Under the pieces are notes generated by a model. That model ran no database searches, had not been told where the DNA came from, and worked only from the letters and a program-made list of their open reading frames with translations. Source: Bacillota bacterium (GTDB lineage Bacteria > Bacillota > Sulfobacillia > Symbiobacteriales > Symbiobacteriaceae). From it: a stretch of 40,099 bases of DNA. How positions within the stretch are numbered: position 1 is the stretch's first letter; each line of letters begins with the position of its first letter. The stretch lies in NCBI GenBank assembly GCA_023623185.1, contig JAMNXV010000101.1:1-40099 (forward strand), in the 5' to 3' direction. The position numbers were made by a program, and so were the translations under genes. Shown here piece by piece: positions 8,637 through 16,170 of this stretch.

Positions 8637-9677
8637 GTGCCGACTTTGTGGGAAAGCGTTGCACAGTCGCTCACCATGCGAGAGATCATGAACCAGCCGG
8701 CGAGCTGGGCGGCCACCCTGGAACTGGACGCCGCGACCCTGGCTGCCGTGGCGCCTGAGGAAGAGGAACTCGTTTTCACCGGGTGCGGCAGCTCGTATTA
8801 CCTGGCACGGGCGGCCGCCAGCCTCGCCCGGGAGGCCCTGGGCGCGCCGGCCATCGCCGTGCCCGCCAGCGACGTGGCGCTTGCGGCCCGGCAGGTCTTC
8901 ACCCGGAGGCGGACCCGGCTGGTTGCCTTCTCCCGGTCCGGGGAGACGAGCGAGACCGTCGCGGCCTGCCGGGCCGCAGGCGCGCATGGCACGACGGTGG
9001 CCGTCACCTGCGCCGCGGACTCGGCGCTTTCCGCCGTGGCCGACAGAAGCGTGAACCTGCCGCACGCCGGGGACGAGAGCGTTGTGATGACGCAGTCGTT
9101 CACCAACATGCTCCTGGCCGTCATGGCGGGGTGTGCCCACGCCGCCGGCGATGCGGACAGGCTGGCCGAACTGCGCATGCTTCCCGACAGCGTGCGCGCC
9201 GGCCTGCAGAAGTGGCAGATCGCGGCAGAGGCCACTGCCCGTGACGAGAGCTGGTCGCAGGCCTTCTTCTTCGGCACCGGCGCGTACTACGGCCTGGCCT
9301 GCGAGGCGTCCCTGAAGCTGAAGGAGATGACGCAGGCGGTTACCGAGGCCTACCACCCGCTGGAGTTCCGGCACGGGCCGCAGTCGGTCCTGACCGATCG
9401 CACGCTGTGCGTGCTCCTGCGGCGGGAGGAATCGGGCGGGCCGGAGGACGAGCTGATGGCGCACGTGCGGGAGCGCGGGGCGCGCACCGTGACACTGGCT
9501 CCCGGACAGGCCGATTTCCAGCTCGAAAGCGGGTTCGGGGACTGGGCGAGGGCGCCGCTCTACCTTCCGCCGCTGCAGCTCTTCGCCGTGGCCCGAACGG
9601 CTGTTGCCGGGCTCGATCCGGACCGCCCCCGGGGGCTGACCAGGGTGGTGAGGCTGCCGGGGGAGGTGCACGGCTAA
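8637..9677 (+). CDS. SIS-domain phosphosugar isomerase/deaminase (GlmS-isomerase, AgaS/FrlB-like)
   Basis: The product has 346 residues and carries two SIS domains like the isomerase half of GlmS without the glutaminase domain. Motifs include 'TMREIMNQP' near the N-terminus, 'LVFTGCGSSYYLARAAA' (about 43-59), 'VAFSRSGETSETVAA' (about 99-113) and 'YHPLEFRHGPQSVL' (about 238-251). The last is the conserved E-x-R-H-G-P region of GlmS-type isomerases. Family members deaminate or isomerise amino-sugar phosphates or cleave fructosamine phosphates. The GTG at 8637 is chosen because GAGGAGGGG lies 7 bases upstream; the in-frame start at 8574 has none. It overlaps the HPr start codon by one base (TAATG). 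Confidence 0.85.
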   Translation: MPTLWESVAQSLTMREIMNQPASWAATLELDAATLAAVAPEEEELVFTGCGSSYYLARAAASLAREALGAPAIAVPASDVALAARQVFTRRRTRLVAFSRSGETSETVAACRAAGAHGTTVAVTCAADSALSAVADRSVNLPHAGDESVVMTQSFTNMLLAVMAGCAHAAGDADRLAELRMLPDSVRAGLQKWQIAAEATARDESWSQAFFFGTGAYYGLACEASLKLKEMTQAVTEAYHPLEFRHGPQSVLTDRTLCVLLRREESGGPEDELMAHVRERGARTVTLAPGQADFQLESGFGDWARAPLYLPPLQLFAVARTAVAGLDPDRPRGLTRVVRLPGEVHG

Positions 9678-9943
9678 TGGGCGTTGTGGAGCGCCGGGCA
9701 GTGGTGCGGCACGCGGCCGGCCTCCACGCCAGGCCGGCCGCGCGGCTGGTCGCCGAGGCACAGCGGTTTCAGGCTGAGCTGACGCTGGAGGCGGGCGGAC
9801 GGCAGGCGAACCTGAAGTCCTTGCTTGCCGTGCTCGGGCTCGGCGTCGGGCCCAACACCGAGGTGCTGCTGCGGGCTTCCGGCGCCGATGCCGAGGAGGC
9901 AGCCGACGTGCTGGAAGCGCTGCTTCAGGCCACGGATATCTAA
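9677..9943 (+). CDS. HPr-family phosphocarrier protein
   Basis: The product has 88 residues, the standard HPr length. His17 lies in HAAGLHARPAA, the enzyme-I phosphorylation site, and Ser48 in NLKSLLAVL corresponds to the regulatory HPr-kinase site (Ser46 numbering). Because the catalytic His is present, it is an active HPr rather than a Crh-like protein. Its ATG overlaps the stop of the upstream SIS gene (TAATG), so translation is coupled and it belongs to the PTS operon. A dedicated HPr in a sugar-specific operon is less usual than one beside ptsI. Whether it also serves as the general HPr cannot be decided from this window. Confidence 0.9.
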   Translation: MGVVERRAVVRHAAGLHARPAARLVAEAQRFQAELTLEAGGRQANLKSLLAVLGLGVGPNTEVLLRASGADAEEAADVLEALLQATDI

Positions 9944-9959
9944 CAGAACACTGGAAAGT

Positions 9960-9994
9960 CAGGCCATTCACCTTTTGGACAGGTGGGTGGCCTG
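9960..9994 (+). terminator. Hairpin ending the PTS operon
   Basis: CAGGCCA (9960-9966) pairs with TGGCCTG (9988-9994), with an inner TCACCT/AGGTGG stem around TTTGGAC. A clean T-run is missing (TTGCGT follows), so termination is probable but not certain. The sequence is strikingly similar to the hairpin at 3955-3985. Confidence 0.5.
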
Positions 9995-10168
9995 TTGCGT
10001 AGCACAAAAGTTCCATCCGTCGGGGGGCTGGCCATACACGGCGCAATGCAGGCGATCGCAGAGTTGTTTCATCTTTTCCTATGATTGACCCCTGAGGAGG
10101 CCGCTCAGTAAGCTCATTGTAGGAATAATACACTCATACGACTTTTCGGGTTACGGGAGGTGCGGGCC

Positions 10169-11908
10169 ATGGCGCGTCGGGAGCGACTCGGTGAATTCCT
10201 TGTGCGGCGCGGGGTGATCAGCCGCGAGCAACTCCAGGCCGCTCTGGACCAGCAGGTCCGCACCGGCATGCTCCTGGGCGAGACTCTGGTGGACATGGGC
10301 TTCGTCGCCCGCGAGTCCCTTCTGCAGGAGCTGGCGGCGTTCTACGGGGTGCCGTTCGTCTCGCTGCGGCTGAACCCACCCGATCCCGCCGCGGCACGGC
10401 TGGTGCCGGCCCGTCTGGCGCACCGCTACCGGCTGATCCCCACGGCCCGCAGCGGCGACCGCCTGACGGTGGCCATGGCCAACCCGGCGGACATCGCGGC
10501 GGAGGACGAGGTCCGGGCCCTCACCCGGCTGGAAGTGGAGCCGGTCCTGGCAGACGCCGATGAGATCTCCGAGGCGGTGGGGCGCATCTTCGACCTGATG
10601 CACAACGCCGAGCTGGCTGTGCGGTACCGCGCGGCGGCCGCCCGCGAGAGGCCGCCCGAGCCGGAGGTGACGGTTGCCACAGAGGACGGGCCCATCGTCG
10701 CGCTGGTGCAGAGCCTGCTGATGCAGGCGGTGCGCGTGGGAGCCAGCGACCTCCACCTGGAGCCCCAGGAGACGGAACTGCGGGTGCGCTACCGGGTGGA
10801 CGGGGTGCTGCACGAGGCCATGTGCCAGCCGCTCTCCCTGCACCCGGCGGTGGTGGCCAGGGTGAAGGTGCTGGGCGGCATGGACATCGGGGAGCGGCGC
10901 CTGCCCCAGGACGGCCGGTTCAGCCTCACGGTGGACGGCAAGGCCTACGACTTCCGGGTCTCCACCCTGCCCAGCATCCACGGGGAGAAGGTCGTGCTCC
11001 GCATCCTGGACAAGAGCGGCGGCGTGCGGCGCCTGAACGAGCTGGGCTTCACCCCCGGGGACCAGCGGCGCGTCGAGCGGCTGCTGGCCCAGCCCTACGG
11101 CCTGTTCCTGGTGGTGGGCCCCACGGGCAGCGGCAAGTCCACCACGCTCTCGGCCTGCCTGTCGCACCTGGATGCCTCCGCGCTGAACATTGTCACCGTC
11201 GAGGACCCGGTGGAGTACCGGCTGCCCGGCGTCTGCCAGATGCAGGTGAACGTGCGGGCCGGGCTCACGTTCGCCGTGGCCCTCAGGCACATCCTGCGGC
11301 AGGACCCCGACGTGATCATGGTCGGCGAGATCCGCGACCGGGAGACCGCCGAGCTGGCCGTTCAGGCCTCGCTCACCGGCCACCTGGTCCTGAGCACCCT
11401 GCACACCAACGACGCGCCCGGCACGGTGGCCCGGCTGCTGGACATGGGCATCGAGCCCATCCTGCTGGCCTCGGCGCTGAGCGGGGTGCTGGCCCAGCGG
11501 CTGGTGCGCCTGCTCTGCCCGCACTGCCGGCAGCCCTACTTCCTGCCCCGTGAGCTGCGGGTGGCGGAGGGCTGGACGGTGGAGAAGGGCAAGCCGCTCT
11601 ACCGGCCGCCCACCAGTGAGGAGCGGCCCTGCCCGCACTGCCGGATGGGCTACGCCGGGCGCACGGTCATCTCGGAGCTGATGGTGGTGGACGATGCCAT
11701 CCGCAGCCTGATCCTTCAGCGGGCGGACACCGAGGCGGTCCGGGAGGCGGCCGTGATCGGCGGGATGCGGCCCATGCGGGAAGAGGGGCTCCGGCGGGTG
11801 CTGGCCGGCGAGACCAGCCTCGAAGAGGTGCTGCGGGTGACCCGGAGCACGGTGCAGGAGGCCTGGCCGGCCCACAGCGCCGACCACGCCCTGATCCTGG
11901 GGGGATAA
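10169..11908 (+). CDS. pilB: Type IV pilus assembly ATPase PilB (GspE family)
   Basis: The product has 579 residues. The N-terminal region is an MshEN-type domain: 'RLGEFLVRRGVISREQLQAA' followed by a second copy, 'LLGETLVDMGFVARESLLQE', and a GspE_N 'LAAFYGVPFVSL'. In other PilB/MshE proteins this motif binds cyclic di-GMP. The ATPase core has Walker A GPTGSGKST with Lys323, Walker B 'VIMVGEIRD' with Glu387, and a zinc-type tetracysteine motif (Cys450-x2-Cys453 and Cys488-x2-Cys491). It powers pilus extension at the inner face of the membrane. The ATG at 10169 is preceded by GGGAGG with 8-base spacing; the GTG at 10160 overlaps that site. It is the first gene of the pilus operon, 3 bp ahead of pilC. 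Confidence 0.95.
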   Translation: MARRERLGEFLVRRGVISREQLQAALDQQVRTGMLLGETLVDMGFVARESLLQELAAFYGVPFVSLRLNPPDPAAARLVPARLAHRYRLIPTARSGDRLTVAMANPADIAAEDEVRALTRLEVEPVLADADEISEAVGRIFDLMHNAELAVRYRAAAARERPPEPEVTVATEDGPIVALVQSLLMQAVRVGASDLHLEPQETELRVRYRVDGVLHEAMCQPLSLHPAVVARVKVLGGMDIGERRLPQDGRFSLTVDGKAYDFRVSTLPSIHGEKVVLRILDKSGGVRRLNELGFTPGDQRRVERLLAQPYGLFLVVGPTGSGKSTTLSACLSHLDASALNIVTVEDPVEYRLPGVCQMQVNVRAGLTFAVALRHILRQDPDVIMVGEIRDRETAELAVQASLTGHLVLSTLHTNDAPGTVARLLDMGIEPILLASALSGVLAQRLVRLLCPHCRQPYFLPRELRVAEGWTVEKGKPLYRPPTSEERPCPHCRMGYAGRTVISELMVVDDAIRSLILQRADTEAVREAAVIGGMRPMREEGLRRVLAGETSLEEVLRVTRSTVQEAWPAHSADHALILGG

Positions 11909-11911
11909 CCG

Positions 11912-13132
11912 GTGCGGAACTACGCCTACCGGGCCCGCAGCCTCGCCACCGGCCGGCAGGTGCGGGGCATCGCCCGGGCGGGAAGCCCCACCGACCTGAT
12001 GGAGCAGCTCCGCCAGGCGGGGTACGTGCCGCTGGCCATCCGCGCGGAGGGCTGGGTGTCCCGCCTCGGCCGCATGCTGAAACAGCTGGAGCCGCTGCAG
12101 CCCAGGGACCGGGCGGTCTTCTACCGGCAGATGGCCACCATGCTGCAGGCCGGCCTGCCGCTGACCACCGCCCTGGAGGTGCTGATGCAGCAGGGGCGGG
12201 GCGGCGGTTACGAGGCGGCCGCCGCGGTGAACCGCGAGCTGGTGCGGGGGGCCCCGCTGGCGGAGGCCATGGCGCAGAGCGGCGTCGCCTTTCCCGCCGT
12301 GCACCTCAGCCTGGTGCGGGCGGGTGAGCTGTCGGGCCGGCTGGCGGAGGTGCTGGACCGGCTGGCCGGCACCGAGGAGAAGGACGCCGCCCTGCGGGGC
12401 AAGGTGCGCTCCGCGCTGCTGTACCCGTCCGTGGTGCTGCTGGTGGCCCTGTGCGTGCTGGGCTTCATGGTCATGGTCGTGGTCCCTTCTTTCATGTCGA
12501 TCTTCGACGAGCTGCAGGCAGACCTGCCGGCGCTGACCCGGGGGCTCCTGGGCGTGCTGGGGGTGCTGCAGCGGCACGGGTTCCTGGTGCTGCTGATGCT
12601 GGTGGCGGCGGGGCTGGGACTCCGGTTCCTGGGGCGCACGCCCCGGGGCCGGCGACGGTGGGACCGATGGCGGCTGCAACTGCCGGTGGTGGGCCGGCTG
12701 CAGACCCACCTGCTGCTGGGAAGCCTGGGCCGGACCATGGCGATGCTGCTGGGCAGCGGGCTGCCCCTGCTGCAGGCCCTCGAGGCGACCGGCGACGCCC
12801 TGGGCAACACGCTGTACAAGAGCGTGCTGGCAGACGTGGCCCAGGGGGCGAACCGGGGCGAGAGTCTGGCCGAGACCATGGCCCTTACGGGCGTGATCCC
12901 GGCCTTCGTCGTCGAGATGGTGCGGGTGGGCGAGCAGTCGGGCGCCCTGGAGGAGATGTTCGCCAGGACCGCCGAGTATTACGACCGGCAGGCCGAGGAG
13001 ATGGTGGCCAACCTGACGGCCCTGCTGGAGCCCATCATGCTGCTCTTGATCGGCGGTCTGGTTGCCTTCATTCTCGTGTCGCTCTTCATGCCGATTCTGA
13101 CCCTGCTCAACGCCGTGGACACCGCTTTCTGA
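11912..13132 (+). CDS. pilC: Type IV pilus inner-membrane platform protein PilC (GspF family)
   Basis: The product has 406 residues with the normal architecture of two repeated T2SSF domains, each ending in membrane helices. It starts 'YAYRARSLATGRQVRG', the family's N-terminal beta segment. Typical motifs are 'FYRQMATMLQAGLPLTTALE' (about 70-89) and its second copy, 'GRTMAMLLGSGLPLLQALE' (about 271-289). The C-terminal hydrophobic end is 'EPIMLLLIGGLVAFILVSLF'. It is the membrane platform that couples PilB to pilin polymerisation. The GTG start lies 3 bp after the pilB stop, implying cotranscription and a matched PilB-PilC pair. No pilT retraction ATPase gene is present in the operon. Confidence 0.95.
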   Translation: MRNYAYRARSLATGRQVRGIARAGSPTDLMEQLRQAGYVPLAIRAEGWVSRLGRMLKQLEPLQPRDRAVFYRQMATMLQAGLPLTTALEVLMQQGRGGGYEAAAAVNRELVRGAPLAEAMAQSGVAFPAVHLSLVRAGELSGRLAEVLDRLAGTEEKDAALRGKVRSALLYPSVVLLVALCVLGFMVMVVVPSFMSIFDELQADLPALTRGLLGVLGVLQRHGFLVLLMLVAAGLGLRFLGRTPRGRRRWDRWRLQLPVVGRLQTHLLLGSLGRTMAMLLGSGLPLLQALEATGDALGNTLYKSVLADVAQGANRGESLAETMALTGVIPAFVVEMVRVGEQSGALEEMFARTAEYYDRQAEEMVANLTALLEPIMLLLIGGLVAFILVSLFMPILTLLNAVDTAF

Positions 13133-13150
13133 GACGGGAGGTATGCGGAG

Positions 13151-13579
13151 ATGCGCGCACTGTGGCGGCGGAACGGGAAGGACGAGGCCGGCTTCACCTT
13201 GATCGAACTGGCGATTGCACTGGCGATTCTCGGGATCCTGGTGGCGGTCGCCGTGCCCACGTACCTGACTGTACGGAACCGGGCGTACGACGCGGAGGCG
13301 AAGCAGAACCTTGGTGCGATTCGGTCTCTGGCGTGGTCCTACTACCTGGAGCGTGCGAGCTGGGATGAGGTAGACGACCTCACTCCGCTGGGGATGGACG
13401 CATCGCACACAACCGATAACTGGGAGTTCTTCGTAGATTTTAGCGACGATGACCTGATTCGGCTCTGTGCGAAGCCCACTGCTACAGCACCTTTCGACAA
13501 CCGATTCTGGAGTTTGGAGTTGAAGCCCGATGGCAGTGCGGTCCTCGAAGGACCTGACGCCACGACTTGCGACCAGTGA
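13151..13579 (+). CDS. pilA: Major type IV pilin-like prepilin
   Basis: The product has 142 residues. A class III prepilin signal is clear: a basic leader, then AG|FTLIELAIALAILGILVAV, with cleavage after Gly14 and Glu19 at position +5. The hydrophobic alpha1 helix extends to about residue 45, followed by 'NRAYDAEAKQNLGAIRSLAW', which is typical of PilA/GspG. Two C-terminal cysteines (in 'RLCAKP' and 'TTCDQ') could form the pilin disulfide loop. It lies 18 bp after pilC with GGGAGGT upstream of the ATG. Its position and size make it the likely major pilin. Its 3' half uses noticeably more A/T codons than neighbouring genes. No prepilin peptidase gene is in the window. Confidence 0.88.
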   Translation: MRALWRRNGKDEAGFTLIELAIALAILGILVAVAVPTYLTVRNRAYDAEAKQNLGAIRSLAWSYYLERASWDEVDDLTPLGMDASHTTDNWEFFVDFSDDDLIRLCAKPTATAPFDNRFWSLELKPDGSAVLEGPDATTCDQ

Positions 13580-13961
13580 CCGGCATGGGAAGGGTCACCG
13601 CGGCTCCATCCTCCTCGAGGTCCTGCTGGCCGGCGTGGTGCTGAGCCTTGTGGCCGCCGCCTTGCTGACGGCCGCGGTGGGGGCGGGGCGGACGAGCCGC
13701 CGGGCCGGGGAGTACGGGGCGGCGACGGCTCTGGCTCAGGCGGTCATCGCCGAGGTCCGGCTCTACCCGGCCGGCGACCCGCGGCTGGAGCAGGGCGAGT
13801 GGGACTGGTGCCCGCCGGAATGCCCGGACCGGGTGGACAGGGTGACGGTCTCGGTGTCCCGGGCCGCGGGCCAGCCCGAGGGGGTGCGGCGGGTGACCGT
13901 GTCGGTGTACCGGACCGGGATTCCGGATTCGGTGCAGGTGGTGAGCTATGTGTATCCATGA
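13530..13961 (+). CDS. Minor prepilin (PilV/GspI-like)
   Basis: The product has 143 residues. After a basic leader of 25 residues there is an HRG|SILLEVLLAGVVLSLVA segment. Its glycine cleavage site, Glu at +5 and hydrophobic helix mark a prepilin. Two Cys in 'WCPPECPD' may form a small loop. The start overlaps the end of the major pilin gene by 50 bp in another frame. ATG 13530 and GTG 13536 are both possible, and neither has a strong ribosome site, so coupling to pilA translation is likely. Minor pilins of this type usually prime assembly or sit at the pilus tip. The subtype assignment is tentative. Confidence 0.75.
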   Translation: MAVRSSKDLTPRLATSDRHGKGHRGSILLEVLLAGVVLSLVAAALLTAAVGAGRTSRRAGEYGAATALAQAVIAEVRLYPAGDPRLEQGEWDWCPPECPDRVDRVTVSVSRAAGQPEGVRRVTVSVYRTGIPDSVQVVSYVYP

Positions 13962-14559
13962 GCGGAAGGGCGAGGGTGGGCTGTCGCTGGTGGAACTGAT
14001 CCTCGGGTTCGGCCTCGTCGGACTGCTGCTGGTGGCCCTGGCGGGCATCCTGACCCGCGCACAGACGCTGGACGCCCAGGTGCGGCAGCAGATGACGGTG
14101 CAGCAGTGGGGATACATCGTACTGGACCGCCTGGAAAAGGAGATCGCGCTGGCGGGCCTCCACCTGGACGGATCGGCGGGCGAGGAGGCGTTCCCGCCGC
14201 TGCCGGCTCAGGCGGGGGACGACTGGTCCCGCGCGCTCGCGATCCAGTACCGCCCGCAGCCGGGGGAGCCGCTGCGCCGGGTCGCCTGGTATCTCGAAGA
14301 CGGCAGGCTGTGGGAAGCGGTGAGCGACGAGGAGCCGCTCCCGGTGACCGCCGACAGTGTGCGCGCAGAAGATTTGTCGGTCTCGTACTTCACGCATGAG
14401 AACGTGCGGCTGGAGCCGGCCAGGCTGAATGACGCCCGGTGGCGGGCGCAGATCCGGCGGATCAGCGTGAGCCTCTCCCTGGCGATGGAGGACGCCACCG
14501 GCACCACCGCGCGCTACCCGGTGCGGCTGGCGGTGGTCATACAGAATCCGTGCCGCTGA
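13948..14559 (+). CDS. Minor prepilin (PilW/GspJ-like)
   Basis: The product has 203 residues. The N-terminus 'KGEGG|LSLVELILGFGLVGLL' is a prepilin signal with cleavage after Gly11, Glu16 at +5 and a hydrophobic helix. The following 'QQMTVQQWGYIVLDRLEKEI' and the mixed beta-rich C-terminal part resemble the PilW/GspJ/ComGF group, which are larger than other minor pilins. It overlaps the preceding prepilin gene by 14 bp, so the two are translationally coupled. It probably belongs to the tip or priming complex of the pilus made by this operon. Confidence 0.75.
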   Translation: MCIHERKGEGGLSLVELILGFGLVGLLLVALAGILTRAQTLDAQVRQQMTVQQWGYIVLDRLEKEIALAGLHLDGSAGEEAFPPLPAQAGDDWSRALAIQYRPQPGEPLRRVAWYLEDGRLWEAVSDEEPLPVTADSVRAEDLSVSYFTHENVRLEPARLNDARWRAQIRRISVSLSLAMEDATGTTARYPVRLAVVIQNPCR

Positions 14560-14580
14560 GGCGAAGGGGGTGACCGGGCG

Positions 14581-16152
14581 ATGGGCCGGCTGGCGGAGCA
14601 GCGGGGCAGCATGGGCCCCGTCCTGCTGGTGCTCCTGGGCCTGCTGGTGCTTCTGGGCTGGGTGCTGGTCGGCGCCGCCGCCGGCCATGCCACCCGGGCG
14701 GCCGAGCAGGCGCGCGCGATCAGGGCCGGCGAGCTGGCCCAGGCAGGCGTGGCGGCGGCGCGAGCGCGCCTCGATGCCGGCAGCCCGGCCGTCCCGTCGG
14801 GCGGGCTGGAGTTCGCGGGTGAGGAGGCCACCGGCACGTACCGGGTCAGGGTGTCCCCCAGCGGCCGGGGCACCTATATCGTGGAGAGCTTCGGGGAGTC
14901 GGGCGGCGTGGAGAGAGGGGTTCGGGCAGAGCTGGCCCCGCCGCCCGAGTCCTTCGTCGTTCTGGCCGGGGGCTCCGCAAGCGTGAGCTACGAAAACCTC
15001 ATCGAACTGGGCAGTTCGCTGAAGATCAAGGGGGACATCAACGCCCACGGCGACGTCGCGCTCAACGTCGCCAACGGCGCCCTCAGCGTCGGCTTCCTGG
15101 AGGTGGAGGGCGATGTGCGGGCCGGCGGCGACGTGGAGATTGAGGCCGCCTCCACCGTGCTCCTCGCGACGGCCAGCGCCAGGGTGAAGGGCGGCGTGGA
15201 GGCCGGCGGCGACCTGCTGCTGCGCACCCGCGCGGGGCTCTTGCTTACACACTCCTCCATCACGGTAGAGGGCCCGGTCGCCTACGCCGGGACGAAGACC
15301 CATGAGAAGAGGGGCGGTCTGGGGACGCACAGCGTGAAGATCAACGGCCCGGAGCGGAAGGTCGACGGCGTGGCGGTGCCGGCCCTCGGTGAGGCAGCCG
15401 CCGACGTCGACTTCTACGAGGCCCTGGTGGCGGACCTGGAGGCGCGGGGCCTGCTGCGGACGGTGCCGGCGGACCAGGCGTGCACGGTCAGCCGGCCGAC
15501 CCGGGTCAGGGGAGACCTGGACTGCTTCCGGCTGCGGGTGGAGGACGGGGCGGTGCTGGTGGTGGACGGGAGTCTGGAAGCCTTCGCCGCCGACGTGGCC
15601 GGACTGGTCTACGTGCGGGGCGGCGCGGTGCCCAACTCCCGCGGCCACGTGGAGGTGGACACGCTGACGCTCCTGGAGCTGATCCTCTCGCCCTTCCCCG
15701 CCGCGGGCGGCGGCACCATCGCGGCGACAGGCGACATTGAAGTGTCCGGCGCCAAGCTGGCCGCGCTCCTCGCCTTTGGACGGGACCGGGAGGGGGTGCT
15801 CCAGATCCTGGCCCTGAGCGCCGGCGAGGACGACCGGAACAACGACGTGGAGCTGGGTCTCGGCGGGCTGGCGGACGCCCTGGGCGGGCGGTCCGCGGCG
15901 CCCCTCCTGCTCTACGCGGGCGGCGACGGCAACATCACGGTGCGCCACATGAACGTGGCGGACGCCGTCGCGTTCCAGACCCTCCCGCTCATCCTGGTGG
16001 CCGGCGGCGACGTCAACATCGACGTCAGCGGCCTGGCCGACGCGCTGGGCTCCTTCACCCTGGAGTCGATGCCCGAGATCTGGCAGCACGTGCCGCCCTT
16101 CCTGCAGGAGACGGGCACGGCCCGGGTGCTGTCGTGGCAGTGGCTGGACTGA
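14581..16152 (+). CDS. PilX-like pilus protein with repetitive polymer-like beta domain
   Basis: The product has 523 residues. The N-terminus has a short leader 'RLAEQRGSMGPVLLVLLGLL' and a hydrophobic helix, then 'RAGELAQAGVAAARARLD', as in PilX_N minor pilus proteins. From about residue 130 the chain becomes Gly/Asp/Val-rich with recurring 'KGDINAHGDV', 'EGDVRAGGDVEIEA' and 'KGGVEAGGDLLLRT' units, suggestive of a stacked beta-helix like bactofilins. A later 'VAGGDVNIDVSG' unit recurs near the C-terminus. A second 'RPTRVRGDLDCFRLRVEDGA' segment lies in the middle. It sits 21 bp after the PilW-like gene with AGGGGG upstream. It is probably a large minor pilin or pilus-associated adhesin exposed on the surface. 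The family assignment beyond the N-terminal region is uncertain. Confidence 0.7.
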   Translation: MGRLAEQRGSMGPVLLVLLGLLVLLGWVLVGAAAGHATRAAEQARAIRAGELAQAGVAAARARLDAGSPAVPSGGLEFAGEEATGTYRVRVSPSGRGTYIVESFGESGGVERGVRAELAPPPESFVVLAGGSASVSYENLIELGSSLKIKGDINAHGDVALNVANGALSVGFLEVEGDVRAGGDVEIEAASTVLLATASARVKGGVEAGGDLLLRTRAGLLLTHSSITVEGPVAYAGTKTHEKRGGLGTHSVKINGPERKVDGVAVPALGEAAADVDFYEALVADLEARGLLRTVPADQACTVSRPTRVRGDLDCFRLRVEDGAVLVVDGSLEAFAADVAGLVYVRGGAVPNSRGHVEVDTLTLLELILSPFPAAGGGTIAATGDIEVSGAKLAALLAFGRDREGVLQILALSAGEDDRNNDVELGLGGLADALGGRSAAPLLLYAGGDGNITVRHMNVADAVAFQTLPLILVAGGDVNIDVSGLADALGSFTLESMPEIWQHVPPFLQETGTARVLSWQWLD

Positions 16153-16170
16153 GCCGGGAGGTGGCGGCAC

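Noticed and set aside
9677-9943. Crh rather than HPr
   Set aside because: The catalytic His17 is present in the HARPA context; Crh lacks this histidine.
10151-13408. A 1085-codon open frame on the minus strand opposite pilB-pilC
   Set aside because: It has the same cause: it is the complement of two well-supported genes, with low-complexity Gln/His/Pro/Gly composition and no recognisable domain.
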